The notes under the pieces: generated by a model | The model's input: the letters and a program-made list of their open reading frames with translations, nothing else | Database searches by the model: none | What the model was told of the DNA's origin: nothing | Assembly: GCA_004295005.1 (NCBI GenBank) | Contig: SHNG01000163.1 | Span: 1 to 36,225, forward strand | Reading direction: 5' to 3' | Length of the DNA stretch: 36,225 bases | Source of the DNA: Gammaproteobacteria bacterium | Lineage (GTDB): Bacteria > Pseudomonadota > Gammaproteobacteria > Xanthomonadales > Rhodanobacteraceae | Shown here: piece by piece, positions 27,374 to 36,225 of the stretch | Layout of the letters: every line of letters begins with the position of its first letter | Position numbering within the stretch: the stretch's first letter is position 1 | Position numbers and translations under genes: made by a program

Positions 27374-29206
27374 TTACGCGCGATCTGGCCAGGGCCGGTG
27401 CAGGCGCACCAGGCTGCCTTGGTCGAGCGATGCAATCGAGAGGGTGGCGGCGAGGCGACGTGCGCGCGCCTGCATGCTGCGCATGCCGGTGCCGGGTTCC
27501 AATGGAGTCGTCGGCATGCCTTCACCATCGTCACGGATTTCCAGAGTCAGCGCCTGCGGGGTGTTGCGCAGTTCCACTTCGACTCGACGTGCATTTGCGT
27601 GCTTGAGCACATTGGTCAAGGCTTCCTGGGCAATGCGCAGAAGGTCAAGGCTTTGCGTATTGGTGAGGTATACCTCATCGAGGTGATCGGCCTGCCAGCG
27701 CAAGTCGATGTCGTAGGCCTCGAACAATCGGGTCATGCGATGACGCAACGGAGCCAACAGCTCGCCCAACGAGGTTTCCCCGTAGTGTTGTGCGGCTGCG
27801 GTGTCGATGATCAGGCGCAGGTCGTCGCGCAGTTCGCGCAACGCATCGAGCATCTTGCGTGAGGGCACCTGTTCCGGGCCTTGCTCCAATGCAGCAATGT
27901 TGCCGATCAGCATGCCACCGAGCCCGTCGTGCAGATCGTGGGCCAGACTGACGCGCTCGCCGAGGCGGGCGTGCATCACTTCCAGTTCATGCTGGCGATT
28001 GAGCGTAGCAGCCAGTTCTTCTTGTGCCTGCGCGACTTCGCGCTTGAGTTCGACGTTGAAACCTTCGATGCGACGCTGCTTGTCAACAAAGTTCCAGGCC
28101 AGCACGAATGCAGCGCTGATCATGCCGATGAGTCCGGTCATGGTGCCCCAGTTGGTTGTGTCTTCAATGACGCCAGCAACACCCAGTATGTCGTGCACGC
28201 CGGCGACGATGATGCTGGCGGAGGTGAGTGCAAGGAATTTTTGATCCGGACGACCACCGCGAAAGGCAAACCAGAGGAACGCCACGTCGACGGCGAGCAC
28301 CACCACAAAAGACAGCGCATTGGCCAGGTTGCGCGCCGCCAGCTTGCCATCATGCGGCGCAAGCACGATCCAGATCGCCGCCAGCACCAGCAGTGACCAC
28401 AACACCACCTCGCGTTTGGGCCAGCGCCGATCACAGAAACGCAGCACGAACATGCTCCAGCATCCGATCGACAGCGGCACCACCAGTGCAGTCAGGTTCT
28501 GCCAGGCCTCGGTGCTGTCGAACGGCCACGGACTGGTCGCCAGAGTGTTCCACGCCACCGGCAACCAGACAAAGCGACCGACCGCATACCAGCCATAGGC
28601 CACTTCTTCGCGTCGCATCAGCCACACCACGAGGAAGAAAAAGCCGATGGTGAGACTGACCGCGAGGGCCACCTGATTGATGCCACGACGCAGCCACTGC
28701 TCGGATTCAAATGTCTGCCACAAGGTTTCCGCATCGCCCACCCGCATCGGCCCGAGGCCCGGCGTGTACTGGGCAAAACCGGAAACCCGCACCAGCACCT
28801 CGTTCTCGCCGGCTTGGATCAAGGGCGGCGGCAGGCGCCAGTAGCGCGGCACATTCCACATGCGGCTGAGTGGCTCGACGAGCTGGTCGTCGCGCGCAAG
28901 CAGTGCACCGTTGACGCGGATTTCACCGGCAAAGGTCAGGTATTCCAGATACAGCGCAATCGCATCGAGGGGTGCTTGCTGGTTCCAATGCAGGCGATAC
29001 CAGACCACACCGTCGTAGCCAGGCCAGCGCTCGCTCCAGTCATCCGGCAGGCTGCCAACTTCGACCCATCCGTGCTCGGGTGGTGCCGTGGAATTCCAAT
29101 CCGCGCGTGCCGCTTCGATGCTTCCCGCCCAGCCGGGTAGCGCAGCAAGGGCAGGCATCGGCGCCAGCAGGATCAGCCAAGCGCACAAACGCAGTGCAAT
29201 GCTCAC
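27374..29206 (-). CDS. 7TMR-DISM sensor histidine kinase (NarX/DesK-like core)
   Basis: A 610-residue membrane sensor. Signal peptide, then an extracytoplasmic jelly-roll domain (about 35-180, with YDGVVWYRLHW and EIRVNGALLARDDQLVEPL), several membrane helices (about 185-380), a coiled-coil linker, and a HisKA_3 dimerisation domain with the phosphoacceptor His426 in AHDLHDGLGG. An HATPase domain follows (RIAQEALTNVLKHANA for the N box, DDGEGM for the G1 box). The start is GTG 29206, and its GTGA overlaps the response-regulator stop, so the two are translated as a pair. HisKA_3 kinases phosphorylate NarL-type regulators, which fits the partner. The ligand is unknown; jelly-roll sensors of this class often respond to carbohydrates. 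Confidence 0.93.
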   Translation of the reverse strand: MSIALRLCAWLILLAPMPALAALPGWAGSIEAARADWNSTAPPEHGWVEVGSLPDDWSERWPGYDGVVWYRLHWNQQAPLDAIALYLEYLTFAGEIRVNGALLARDDQLVEPLSRMWNVPRYWRLPPPLIQAGENEVLVRVSGFAQYTPGLGPMRVGDAETLWQTFESEQWLRRGINQVALAVSLTIGFFFLVVWLMRREEVAYGWYAVGRFVWLPVAWNTLATSPWPFDSTEAWQNLTALVVPLSIGCWSMFVLRFCDRRWPKREVVLWSLLVLAAIWIVLAPHDGKLAARNLANALSFVVVLAVDVAFLWFAFRGGRPDQKFLALTSASIIVAGVHDILGVAGVIEDTTNWGTMTGLIGMISAAFVLAWNFVDKQRRIEGFNVELKREVAQAQEELAATLNRQHELEVMHARLGERVSLAHDLHDGLGGMLIGNIAALEQGPEQVPSRKMLDALRELRDDLRLIIDTAAAQHYGETSLGELLAPLRHRMTRLFEAYDIDLRWQADHLDEVYLTNTQSLDLLRIAQEALTNVLKHANARRVEVELRNTPQALTLEIRDDGEGMPTTPLEPGTGMRSMQARARRLAATLSIASLDQGSLVRLHRPWPDRA

Positions 29207-29868
29207 TGCAACAATCCGTGCTGGCGCGCCGCATGCAGGGCCTGGGTGCGCGAATTCACCGCCAGCTTGCGGTAGATGTTCTGCACATGGGTTTCCACGG
29301 TGGGACGGCTGATCGACAGCTTTTCGGCAATCTCGCGATTGCTCATGCCCAGGGCGACGCTGTCGAGGATTTCCGTTTCACGCCGGGTCAGGGCTTCCTG
29401 CAATGGTTCACCTTGTGCGTCCCTGCCCTGCATTGCGGATCCTGTATTCACCAGAGCCAGGATGCGCCGCGCAATGAAGGGATCGATGGGTGCACCACCG
29501 CACGCCACGTTGCGCAAGGACAGGCTGATCTCCAGATCATCGCGCTCTTTCAATACATAGCCGCTGGCACCGGCACGCAGTGCGCCGAGAATCATCTCCT
29601 CGGTACTCCAGGCGGAGATCACCAGGATCGGCAAGGCCGCATCGCGCTCGCGCAACCAGCCGACCAGCTCGATTCCGCTGCCGTCGGGCAATCCGAGGTC
29701 CACCAGTGCCATGTCGAAATCATCGCTGCCGCACGCCCACGCCTTGCCTTCGGCCACGCTGGCCGCCAGGCGCAGGTCTGTGTCGGGGTAGCCGAGCCGG
29801 GCGAGGATGCGTTGCAGACGATCGAGCATCGCCGGCTCGTCATCCACCAGAAGAATGGGTTTGGACAT
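29203..29868 (-). CDS. NarL/LuxR-type response regulator
   Basis: A 221-residue regulator. The receiver domain (1-120) has acidic residues Asp9/Asp10, phosphoacceptor Asp57 in LVDLGLPDG and a switch Lys in GYVLKERDD. The C-terminal LuxR-type helix-turn-helix lies in about 158-218 (LTRRETEILDSVALGMSNREIAEKLSISRPTVETHVQNIYRKL). It is first in the operon, followed by the histidine kinase with a 4-base overlap. Its promoter shares a 117-base region with the divergent exoprotein operon starting at 29986, so that operon is a natural candidate target (inference). Confidence 0.95.
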   Translation of the reverse strand: MSKPILLVDDEPAMLDRLQRILARLGYPDTDLRLAASVAEGKAWACGSDDFDMALVDLGLPDGSGIELVGWLRERDAALPILVISAWSTEEMILGALRAGASGYVLKERDDLEISLSLRNVACGGAPIDPFIARRILALVNTGSAMQGRDAQGEPLQEALTRRETEILDSVALGMSNREIAEKLSISRPTVETHVQNIYRKLAVNSRTQALHAARQHGLLQ

Positions 29869-29985
29869 GACGACAGGGACGCTAACACAGGGGCTCGTTA
29901 CAAAAAATCATGGATTTCATGGATGCCCCCGATGCTTGGCAGCTGTTAGGTTTGACGCCGCTCATCGCGACCAGGGGACAACCAC
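29869..29985. promoter_or_regulatory. Divergent promoter region between response regulator and exoprotein operon
   Basis: The gap holds both promoters. A 9-bp direct repeat, TCATGGATT then TCATGGATG, lies at 29908-29925 just after TTACAAAAAA and is a candidate regulator site. AGGGGA at 29973-29978 is the ribosome binding site for the gene at 29986. Confidence 0.4.
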
Positions 29986-32900
29986 ATGCTGCGGAACTGC
30001 TTTCCACGCGCGTCGGGGCTCGCGCTGGCCTTGGCCTTGACCTTGGGCATGGCCATGCCGCCAGCGCACGCCATTGACTCCATTCCTTGCGAAACCACGC
30101 CCTTCGGCAACACCAACCTGATGCTGGGTGATGCCGAGATGCTGACCCTGCACGACGGCACGACCCCGGCCAACACCTTTGCCGAGTACCGTCAGCCGCG
30201 CGGTTCGGAAACCGATGCGCTGGTGGAGGTTTATGCAAGTTCGCTGTTTCCGGCCGGCTTGCCGGCCGGCGCCTATCCGCTGGATGCCAGCGAAGTCGAT
30301 CTCAACGGCGATGGCCGCGATGAGATCGCCGTGGCCTATGGTGCACCGCCCGCGCTTGGCAACATCGTGATCGGTGTGTTCCAGCGCACCCCAGGGTTCA
30401 CGCCTTCCGCCCAGCTCATTGATACCTGGTCGATTGACTTGAATCCCGAAGGCACCGGCATGTCCACCGTTTCGGTGGAACTGGAGGCCGGCGACTTCAG
30501 CGGCACCTCCGGACTTGAGCAGCAACTGGCGCTGAAATGGCGCAGCCTGCAAGGCCCGGATGATGGCCACATGAACGTGATCGTGTTGACCGGCGGTAGC
30601 GACGGCAGCATCAACGAGCCGGACAACACCTGGGCCGGACGCTGGGAACAGAACGGCGTGCATGGCGAGTCCGGCCTCACCCATGGCGATGTGTTGCTGG
30701 ACGGCCGTGACCAGATCATCGTGGTGTCCGGCACGGGTCAGCACATCTACATCTACCTGCTGGAGTTCAATGCGCCCGGCGCGCATGTCAACACCGGCCT
30801 GCCGGTTGCGGTGGGCGATACCGCCATTGGCAGCCTGGAGTTTCCCAGCAGCATCTCGCCCTTTGTCGATGATGGCTTTACCTCGCCCAGCGACCCAGTG
30901 AACTGTCCGAACGCAAGTTGCAACCAGACGATCAACGTCCTCTCCCAGAGCAGGCTGGTAGCCAATGCAGGCAATCTGGTCGACACCGCTGCAGAGGAGT
31001 TGCTGGTGAGTACGGTGTTTCGCGGCAACGTGGAGCTGCGAACCCAGAATGGCACCTTGGTCAGCTCTTATCTGGGAGACATACTCGGCCAGCGCCTGCT
31101 GCATTTCAACGTCGTGCGATCGGCACCGGGTGAGGACATCAGCGCGATTACCCTGGCCAGCAGTGGCCCGGGTCGTGATTTTGACGCGTCACAAGTCCTT
31201 GGCCCACGCTACGATGGACAACCAAACGTAACTCCCGGAGGTTTTGATCTCGCTATTGGCAATGTGTTCGGCGCAGAAACCGAGCAGATCGTGCTAAGCG
31301 ACTACAAAAGTGAAACTGGCGGACGCCAGCTTCGAACTCAAGTCTTCTCGGCCTCGGTACGCTTGCAGGCAGGATTCACCTACGACGTGCTGGAGGCGAC
31401 CGGGCCGTTCCCTGCCAGGTTCACCACAACCGCAACCGGCGATGTGGCCTCCCTGCATTGGAACTTCGGCGACGGTTCGAGCTCGGTAGCCCAGAATCCC
31501 ACGCACAGCTACAACGCAACCGGCCTCTACACGGTGACCCAAACCGTTACCGACAGCAGCGGCAAGCAGAGCAGCTACAGCACCCAGGTGCAGATCAACG
31601 GTGCTGTCAGCAGTGGTGGCCGGGCAGAATCCTACAGCTACCAATTGCCGCATGCCGCGCAATACATCGCCACCACATCCGACCAGGTTGAACACCCGTC
31701 ACCGTTCATCACGATCACAACCAATAACGAATTCGAAATTACATCGCCGCTGCGTATCCAGGTGCGCGATATGGATCGCGACGGCCGGGCCGAGATCATC
31801 ACCAACGCGCAGTCGGTCCGACGAATCAGAACCCAGGAAACCTCGCCACTATCGGACACGACGGTTTTCGAAGCCACGATCTGGCGTTCGCGGTGGTCGC
31901 TGGATACCAGCCAGATTCCTGCCGTGCTCACGCAGGCCCATGCGTTGGAAGTAACGGACAGCTCGGTGTTTCCCAATATCGAACCCGACTTGCCGTTCGG
32001 CTGGTCGGCGTTGGTTGCCAGCGATTTCGACGGCGATGCCGTGCATGCCACCATCGGTTCGCAATGCGGCGCCGTGTACGAGCCGCAGTTGCGCAACCTG
32101 ATCTGGATGCCGCCGTTCTTCTCGGCCCTGCAATCCGGCTCACTGGACAATGGCTACATGTCGGCCTCGTTCGGCAATCAGCAGTCCAGCGGCAGCAGCA
32201 CTGAAAACCGTTCCGGCAGCACGACTGGCCACAGTGTGTCCGCTTATGTCGGTGTGCAAGCGGGAACCAGCGATACTTCGCCAGTCAGGTTCGAAATTTC
32301 GCTGAAGGCCACGGCCGGGCACGACTGGCAATCGGCCAAAGGCGAAATCCACGGCGGGGAAAGCGAGCAGAGCTACAGCGAGGGCCAGAGCGCAAGCCAG
32401 GGTGAAGCCCTGCTGATCGGCGAAGGCAATTCCGCGTTCTGCTACACATACGATGTGATCCAATCCAGCGGCCCGGTGCCGGACAGCGCCATGCGCATGT
32501 GCGAGATGGCCTTCACGGAGCGCAACGCGCAAACGGCGGAGCTTTGGAATGCGCAGTTCGTGTACGGCCAGACGGTGCCCAACTGGATGCCGGTACAGCG
32601 TGACTGGGCCAGCCAGGCCCTGTTCATTGCCCCCACCAGCACCATTCCCTTCCAGAGCGGGCGCGAAGCAGACAAGGCCACCGATGGTCTGTTTTCAACC
32701 GCCGCCACCAGTGTCAGCACGACGAATCCCTATCTCGACATTGATCTGGGTTCGGTGCAACCAATCGAAGTCATCCGCATCTTCCCGGCTGCCAATGTCG
32801 ATGCCGACAACGGCACGCTGGTGAAACCATTGGCATTCACCTTGGCCGCGCTCGACCTGCAAGGCTTCCATGTCTACGTGTCGGCCACGCCGTTTGACGG

Positions 32901-33804
32901 CGCGCAGGTGCCGAGCGGTGCTGGCGTTTACGAGTTTGCTCCGCCCACGGACAGCGGTTTGGTCTATGACCGCTGGAACATCATGGCGCGCGATTCCAAC
33001 TTCAATCCGCTGCAGGTGCGTTACATCCGCCTGCAGCATCCGGAACAGATCAGCGCGCTGATCAATGTTTCCGAAATCCAGGTGTTTGCAACCACCCATT
33101 CCGAGCCACCCGCCTATCCACAGGCCGTTTGCCAACCGGCGACGGGAACCGGCTATTTCCTGGCCCGCGTGTGGAATACGCACGCAGGTGGTTACCGGAA
33201 CATCGAAGAACGCGGTGAAATGATGTGGGCCGGCACCAATGAAGCCGGTGCGCCGACCGGCGTGCTGCTCGGCAATGGTGATGCCTGCATCAACCACGCC
33301 GGCATCCGCCAAACCACGATCTGGAACAACCTGCGAATCGGCAACCCCGGCATTACCCATTCCTGGGATTCCACCTCCAACACTTCGCAAACCGTGGGCA
33401 GTTACGGCAGCTTCGAGTCAACCACCCGCGTGGGTGCCGAGGTGGAAATGGAACTTGGCAACAAGTGGGTCCAGGCCATCGCCGGTCTTTCGTATGAATA
33501 CAGCTTTGGCCTGACCCGCGACAAACAATCGGTCAGTTTTTGGGGCAACGGCTTGCAGATTGGTGGCTCGGTCGGCGGCTTCGACAACGAACACCAGAGC
33601 CTGGTGATGCCTTGCGGTTACTTCCCGCATCCCTATGCCTATCGCTTGACCGACCGTGGCAGCCTGAACTACGCGCACGATCTGTATGTGGTCGACTACA
33701 TCGTGCAGCAACCGGACAACGGCAGCTCCTGGCAACGCGGTTCGGTGCCGCTGGAATGCTACGGGCAAGACGACACCATCTTCGCCCACGACTTCGACAA
33801 CTGA
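29986..33804 (+). CDS. Large secreted multidomain protein (FG-GAP-like, PKD, discoidin-like)
   Basis: A 1,272-residue exported protein with a signal peptide (LALALALTLGMAMPPAHA). Segments in order: FG-GAP/integrin-like calcium loops (DLNGDGRDEIAV about 104, DMDRDGRAEII about 595, and DFDGDA), a PKD domain at about 465-538 (LHWNFGDGSSSVAQNPTHSY), and a Ser/Gln/Glu-rich alternating-pattern stretch (about 722-818) of the kind seen in membrane-inserting beta-hairpins. An F5/8 type C-like domain follows (about 885-1035, KATDGLFST...YLDIDLGSVQPIEVIRIF...VRYIRLQ), then a second amphipathic beta region (about 1139-1190). It ends QDDTIFAHDFDN. Pore formation or adhesion would be speculation. It is followed 14 bases later by another exoprotein gene. 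Confidence 0.85.
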   Translation: MLRNCFPRASGLALALALTLGMAMPPAHAIDSIPCETTPFGNTNLMLGDAEMLTLHDGTTPANTFAEYRQPRGSETDALVEVYASSLFPAGLPAGAYPLDASEVDLNGDGRDEIAVAYGAPPALGNIVIGVFQRTPGFTPSAQLIDTWSIDLNPEGTGMSTVSVELEAGDFSGTSGLEQQLALKWRSLQGPDDGHMNVIVLTGGSDGSINEPDNTWAGRWEQNGVHGESGLTHGDVLLDGRDQIIVVSGTGQHIYIYLLEFNAPGAHVNTGLPVAVGDTAIGSLEFPSSISPFVDDGFTSPSDPVNCPNASCNQTINVLSQSRLVANAGNLVDTAAEELLVSTVFRGNVELRTQNGTLVSSYLGDILGQRLLHFNVVRSAPGEDISAITLASSGPGRDFDASQVLGPRYDGQPNVTPGGFDLAIGNVFGAETEQIVLSDYKSETGGRQLRTQVFSASVRLQAGFTYDVLEATGPFPARFTTTATGDVASLHWNFGDGSSSVAQNPTHSYNATGLYTVTQTVTDSSGKQSSYSTQVQINGAVSSGGRAESYSYQLPHAAQYIATTSDQVEHPSPFITITTNNEFEITSPLRIQVRDMDRDGRAEIITNAQSVRRIRTQETSPLSDTTVFEATIWRSRWSLDTSQIPAVLTQAHALEVTDSSVFPNIEPDLPFGWSALVASDFDGDAVHATIGSQCGAVYEPQLRNLIWMPPFFSALQSGSLDNGYMSASFGNQQSSGSSTENRSGSTTGHSVSAYVGVQAGTSDTSPVRFEISLKATAGHDWQSAKGEIHGGESEQSYSEGQSASQGEALLIGEGNSAFCYTYDVIQSSGPVPDSAMRMCEMAFTERNAQTAELWNAQFVYGQTVPNWMPVQRDWASQALFIAPTSTIPFQSGREADKATDGLFSTAATSVSTTNPYLDIDLGSVQPIEVIRIFPAANVDADNGTLVKPLAFTLAALDLQGFHVYVSATPFDGAQVPSGAGVYEFAPPTDSGLVYDRWNIMARDSNFNPLQVRYIRLQHPEQISALINVSEIQVFATTHSEPPAYPQAVCQPATGTGYFLARVWNTHAGGYRNIEERGEMMWAGTNEAGAPTGVLLGNGDACINHAGIRQTTIWNNLRIGNPGITHSWDSTSNTSQTVGSYGSFESTTRVGAEVEMELGNKWVQAIAGLSYEYSFGLTRDKQSVSFWGNGLQIGGSVGGFDNEHQSLVMPCGYFPHPYAYRLTDRGSLNYAHDLYVVDYIVQQPDNGSSWQRGSVPLECYGQDDTIFAHDFDN

Positions 33805-33818
33805 GGAGCAGGACGATC

Positions 33819-35189
33819 ATGAAACATTCAATGCTCATCATTGCCGCCGCCCTGCTCGGCACGCTCACCCACGGCGCATCGGCCCAGGTGGAATTTGCTG
33901 CACATGCGCCGTTTGTGCGGGTAGACGCCACGCGCGGGTCCGCGCCGCTGGGCTCCAACGTGGTCTTCGATGCCGTGCCGGCAGAACCTGAGTCGGGTGA
34001 ATCCTATCCCTCGCATGCCGGTGGCTGGCTGCAACTGGGTAACGCCGGATCGCAACAGGTATCCATCGACGGCGTGCGTCTGTATGCCTATGCGCTTGAA
34101 ACTGGCGTCTATCAACGCATCAAGGCCAAGTTTCGCTTGTGGAATGCACACGATGGCGAGGCGGATCCGGTGCTGGATCGCCCGGTCGAGTTCATTGCCG
34201 ATCTGACCGCCTGTCCCTGCAACTTCGAGGCCGGTCAGGCCTATGCCATCGACATTGCGCTGCCCACGGACGTGTTTACCGAAGGCATGCAGCTCGGCTT
34301 CAGCCAATTCTGGATGACCGATTCCGGCAATGGCGTGTTGTCGGTTTCCACCGAACTGGTGCCTGCGCTTGATCGGCAAGGAGACACGGCGACCGTCGGT
34401 AGCGTGAGTGCAGCCTACGGCAATGCCGGGCGCAGCCCGGACGATATTGATTTCATTCCCGCCGATGCGATTGCCGGCGCGGGTATCGGCCTGGCCCTGA
34501 CGGGCAATCCCATGCAACTGGATGTGTGCACCGGCGCTTCCGGATTCCAGCACCAGTTCCAGGAAGAGTTCGACAACGCCAGCCTGTTTTTCCAGCGTTG
34601 GCGTGCGACGCCGAACTTCGGCCAATTGGCGGTCGGCAGCGGTTACCTCGCGCAGAGCGCACCAAGCGGCGCGACACAGTTTCCCTATGTGCGCTCGGAA
34701 CCGACCAGCATCGTGATTCCGCCGACTGGAAACTTCATGGTGCGCTGGATTGCCCAGTACACCGGCGTCGGCGGGAACGGAACCGGCGAAATGGTGATCT
34801 CGACCGGTACACCGCTGAATGGCAATGACGCCAGCACCGTTCCCACCATGGTACGAGCGTGGCAAGACCAGGGCGGTTACTACATCTATGTCGCCACCGC
34901 GGGCGGCACGCAACAAGTTGCCGGCGGCAATGGCACCGACTTGCACGACATGACCTACTGCTGGGTCGATGGCAATGTGGAGCTGTGGAAAGATGGCCAG
35001 ATCATTCTGGCGCAGACCGCGCAACCGGCGCAGCGCCCCGACTCGATCTGGCTGGGCAACCCGGCACTGGCCGGCGCCGGGACGTGGAACCCGGTGACCC
35101 TGCAACGCATCTGGGTGCGCGGCGACACTCCGGTGTTGACCGACCTCATCTTCCGCGACGATTTCGATTTGCCACCGAACGGGGACTGA
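33819..35189 (+). CDS. Secreted protein with jelly-roll-like C-terminal domain
   Basis: A 456-residue exported protein with a signal peptide (MLIIAAALLGTLTHGASA). An N-terminal beta-rich region (about 25-235) is followed by a concanavalin/LamG-like domain (about 247-430) opening FQEEFDNASLFFQRWRATPN and containing GYYIYVATAGGTQQV and a WVDGNVELWKDGQ strand. The protein ends TDLIFRDDFDLPPNGD. The ATG at 33819 has AGGA five bases upstream and lies 14 bases after the previous stop, so it is the second gene of an operon with 29986-33804. No catalytic motif is recognised; carbohydrate or surface binding is plausible. Confidence 0.82.
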   Translation: MKHSMLIIAAALLGTLTHGASAQVEFAAHAPFVRVDATRGSAPLGSNVVFDAVPAEPESGESYPSHAGGWLQLGNAGSQQVSIDGVRLYAYALETGVYQRIKAKFRLWNAHDGEADPVLDRPVEFIADLTACPCNFEAGQAYAIDIALPTDVFTEGMQLGFSQFWMTDSGNGVLSVSTELVPALDRQGDTATVGSVSAAYGNAGRSPDDIDFIPADAIAGAGIGLALTGNPMQLDVCTGASGFQHQFQEEFDNASLFFQRWRATPNFGQLAVGSGYLAQSAPSGATQFPYVRSEPTSIVIPPTGNFMVRWIAQYTGVGGNGTGEMVISTGTPLNGNDASTVPTMVRAWQDQGGYYIYVATAGGTQQVAGGNGTDLHDMTYCWVDGNVELWKDGQIILAQTAQPAQRPDSIWLGNPALAGAGTWNPVTLQRIWVRGDTPVLTDLIFRDDFDLPPNGD

Positions 35190-35197
35190 GCTCAGGG

Positions 35198-35222
35198 ACC
35201 CGGCTGGACGCGCGAGCCGGGT
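35198..35222. terminator. Hairpin between convergent genes
   Basis: ACCCGGCT and AGCCGGGT form a perfect 8-bp stem around a 9-base loop. It lies 8 bases after the exoprotein stop and directly before the stop of the convergent gene. There is no T-run, but the position suits a bidirectional transcript end. Confidence 0.5.
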
Positions 35223-35828
35223 TCAGCACTTGGCGTATTTCCAGTAGCGCGTCTTGCCTTCGGCAATCCATTCCGTGGCCTGCGCAATGCGTCGGGCGCG
35301 GGTGGCCTCCTGCTTTGCATCGAGAACCCATTCCAGATATTCACGCCTCTTGCCCGGCGTGAAGGCGTCGAAGTTTTTCTTCGCTCCGGCCGCGCGCGCC
35401 AAGGCCTTGGCGAAGTCATCGGGCATCGCCAGTGCGGGTTTGGGCGTGTCGCGCTTGAAGGCAGGCAGCTTGGCGCCGGCATCGATGGCCTTGGCGGCCT
35501 GCCTGAGGTGGGCTATCAGCGTGCGCCTGGCCGGAAGATCGGACAAGACCGTGATGCGGCCGTAGTGGCCCATGGCTTCGTTGCGCTTGTCAGCCTGTCC
35601 CTTGCTGGTATCCAGCATCGGCACGCCGTAGGCCACGTGCTGTTTGAACGCCGCCATGCCGGCCAGGATCCTGCCGCCGTGGGTGAAATGTGGCGCACTC
35701 CATTTCATGGTTTCCACGGCCGTGGGACAGGCCTCGTGCACGAGCGCACGCAAGTGTTCGAGGATCGGCCGGGCAAATGGCGCAGCCTTGGCGATGTAGG
35801 CATCGATTCGCGGATCGGATTCGGACAT
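35223..35828 (-). CDS. DUF1801 / YdeI-OmpD-associated family protein
   Basis: A 201-residue cytoplasmic protein. The N-terminal part (about 15-115) is a DUF1801 domain (ILEHLRALVHEACPTAVETMKWSAPHFTHGGRILAGMAAFKQHVAYG). The C-terminal part (about 135-195) is a YdeI/OmdA-like helical segment (DDFAKALARAAGAKKNFDAFTPGKRREYLEWVLDAKQEATRARRI). The YdeI family is linked to peptide-antibiotic and stress resistance, but the activity is undefined. The ATG at 35828 is the first in frame. There is no export signal. Confidence 0.88.
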   Translation of the reverse strand: MSESDPRIDAYIAKAAPFARPILEHLRALVHEACPTAVETMKWSAPHFTHGGRILAGMAAFKQHVAYGVPMLDTSKGQADKRNEAMGHYGRITVLSDLPARRTLIAHLRQAAKAIDAGAKLPAFKRDTPKPALAMPDDFAKALARAAGAKKNFDAFTPGKRREYLEWVLDAKQEATRARRIAQATEWIAEGKTRYWKYAKC

Positions 35829-35887
35829 GGCGCTTCCCGCCTTTTGGCGACGATGGACAGCGAGATCCTACTCCACCCGAGTGAAGC

Positions 35888-36225
35888 TCAGGGCCGCGCC
35901 AGTCGTTGCAGGTGAAAGGCATCCGCGATTCGCCACTGCATGCCGGCAACAAGGGCATGCATCAGCAGCAACTCTCGGTCCCAGTCCGAGGCCTGCTTGC
36001 GCATGTGCAATGCCGCGTCGCCGCCTTCACGATAGTAGACATTCAATAGCGCGACGCTGGCTTCTTCGCTGGTTCGCTGGCGTGCCACCGGTTCATGCCC
36101 TAGGGCGCGGATCATGGCTTCGGCAACCGACCAGGTCGACCACGGATTCTGTCCGCTGACCAGGCGGCCATCGACGACGGTGTTGTCCAGGTAAAGCGGA
36201 CCTTCCCGATCGGATGCGCCATGCT
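35888..36225 (-). CDS. C-terminal part of a DJ-1/PfpI-like protein (5' end outside window)
   Basis: The minus-strand frame is open from the window edge to a TGA at 35888-35890, giving about 112 residues. The edge segment reads GPLYLDNTVVDGRLVSGQNPWSTWSVAEAM, matching the C-terminal end of DJ-1/PfpI glutamine-amidotransferase-like domains, where a GRLVSGQNP-S turn precedes the last helix. After it comes a helical extension (LLNVYYREGGDAALHMRKQASDWDRELLLMHALVAGM). The internal ATG at 36115 is not the true start because the homologous part lies upstream. The catalytic Cys region is beyond the window. Confidence 0.7.
   Translation of the reverse strand, partial: HGASDREGPLYLDNTVVDGRLVSGQNPWSTWSVAEAMIRALGHEPVARQRTSEEASVALLNVYYREGGDAALHMRKQASDWDRELLLMHALVAGMQWRIADAFHLQRLARP

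Noticed and set aside
33828..35105. 425-codon minus-strand open frame opposite the second exoprotein
   Set aside because: No signal peptide or family match; the plus-strand frame has both export signal and terminal tag.

Overview
The window is high-GC chromosomal DNA that looks like a gammaproteobacterium of the Lysobacterales (Xanthomonadales) type, perhaps Rhodanobacteraceae-like. This rests on the gene content (msrA-msrB, an E2/E3 pair each with an N-terminal lipoyl domain, a 7TMR-DISM histidine kinase, large signal-peptide exoproteins) and on GTAG-headed REP palindromes like the SMAG repeats of Stenotrophomonas. The placement is inference; no rRNA or marker gene is present.

Layout. 1-156: end of an unrecognised gene. 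425-1488: overlapping msrA and msrB. 1489-10232: four secreted proteins on the minus strand (three right-handed beta-helix proteins and one Calx-beta/propeller-like protein) separated by dense REP arrays. 10318-13358: a Ser/Thr protein kinase with a TPR-like region, translationally coupled to an upstream ECF-type sigma factor, all reading toward the beta-helix genes. 13462-15363: exported gamma-glutamyltransferase. 15375-15974: a TrmY-like RNA methyltransferase, unusual for a bacterium. 15975-16607: gene-free DNA with a 110-bp higher-order repeat. 16608-19879: lpdA and aceF of the pyruvate dehydrogenase complex, without aceE alongside. 20012-20368: small DUF6970-like lipoprotein. 20544-23843: secreted subtilisin-family protease. 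24108-25721: ABC-F ATPase of YheS type lacking the usual C-terminal tail. 25987-27330: glutathione S-transferase and a DUF924 protein. 27374-29868: NarL-type two-component system, divergent from 29986-35189, an operon of two large exoproteins. 35223-36225: a YdeI/DUF1801 protein and the end of a DJ-1/PfpI-like protein.

The strongest unifying signal is a short C-terminal motif, roughly I-F-x-[DNH]-[GSD]-F-[ED], ending all seven large exported proteins here although they belong to at least four unrelated architectures. It sits after the last folded domain, within 0-6 residues of the stop codon, and is absent from the cytoplasmic proteins. I read it as a candidate C-terminal sorting or processing tag of an unnamed export or surface-attachment system. 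Two regulatory modules (ECF sigma plus kinase; histidine kinase plus response regulator) lie beside tagged-exoprotein genes.

The second theme is repeat invasion. At least four palindromic families occur: two GTAG-headed REP families, a CGTCATTCC-type palindrome, and a CCCTCTCCC/GGGAGAGGG element. Several have expanded into tandem arrays (units of about 80, 86, 110 and 154 bp), and one copy appears to be translated as part of the aceF interdomain linker.
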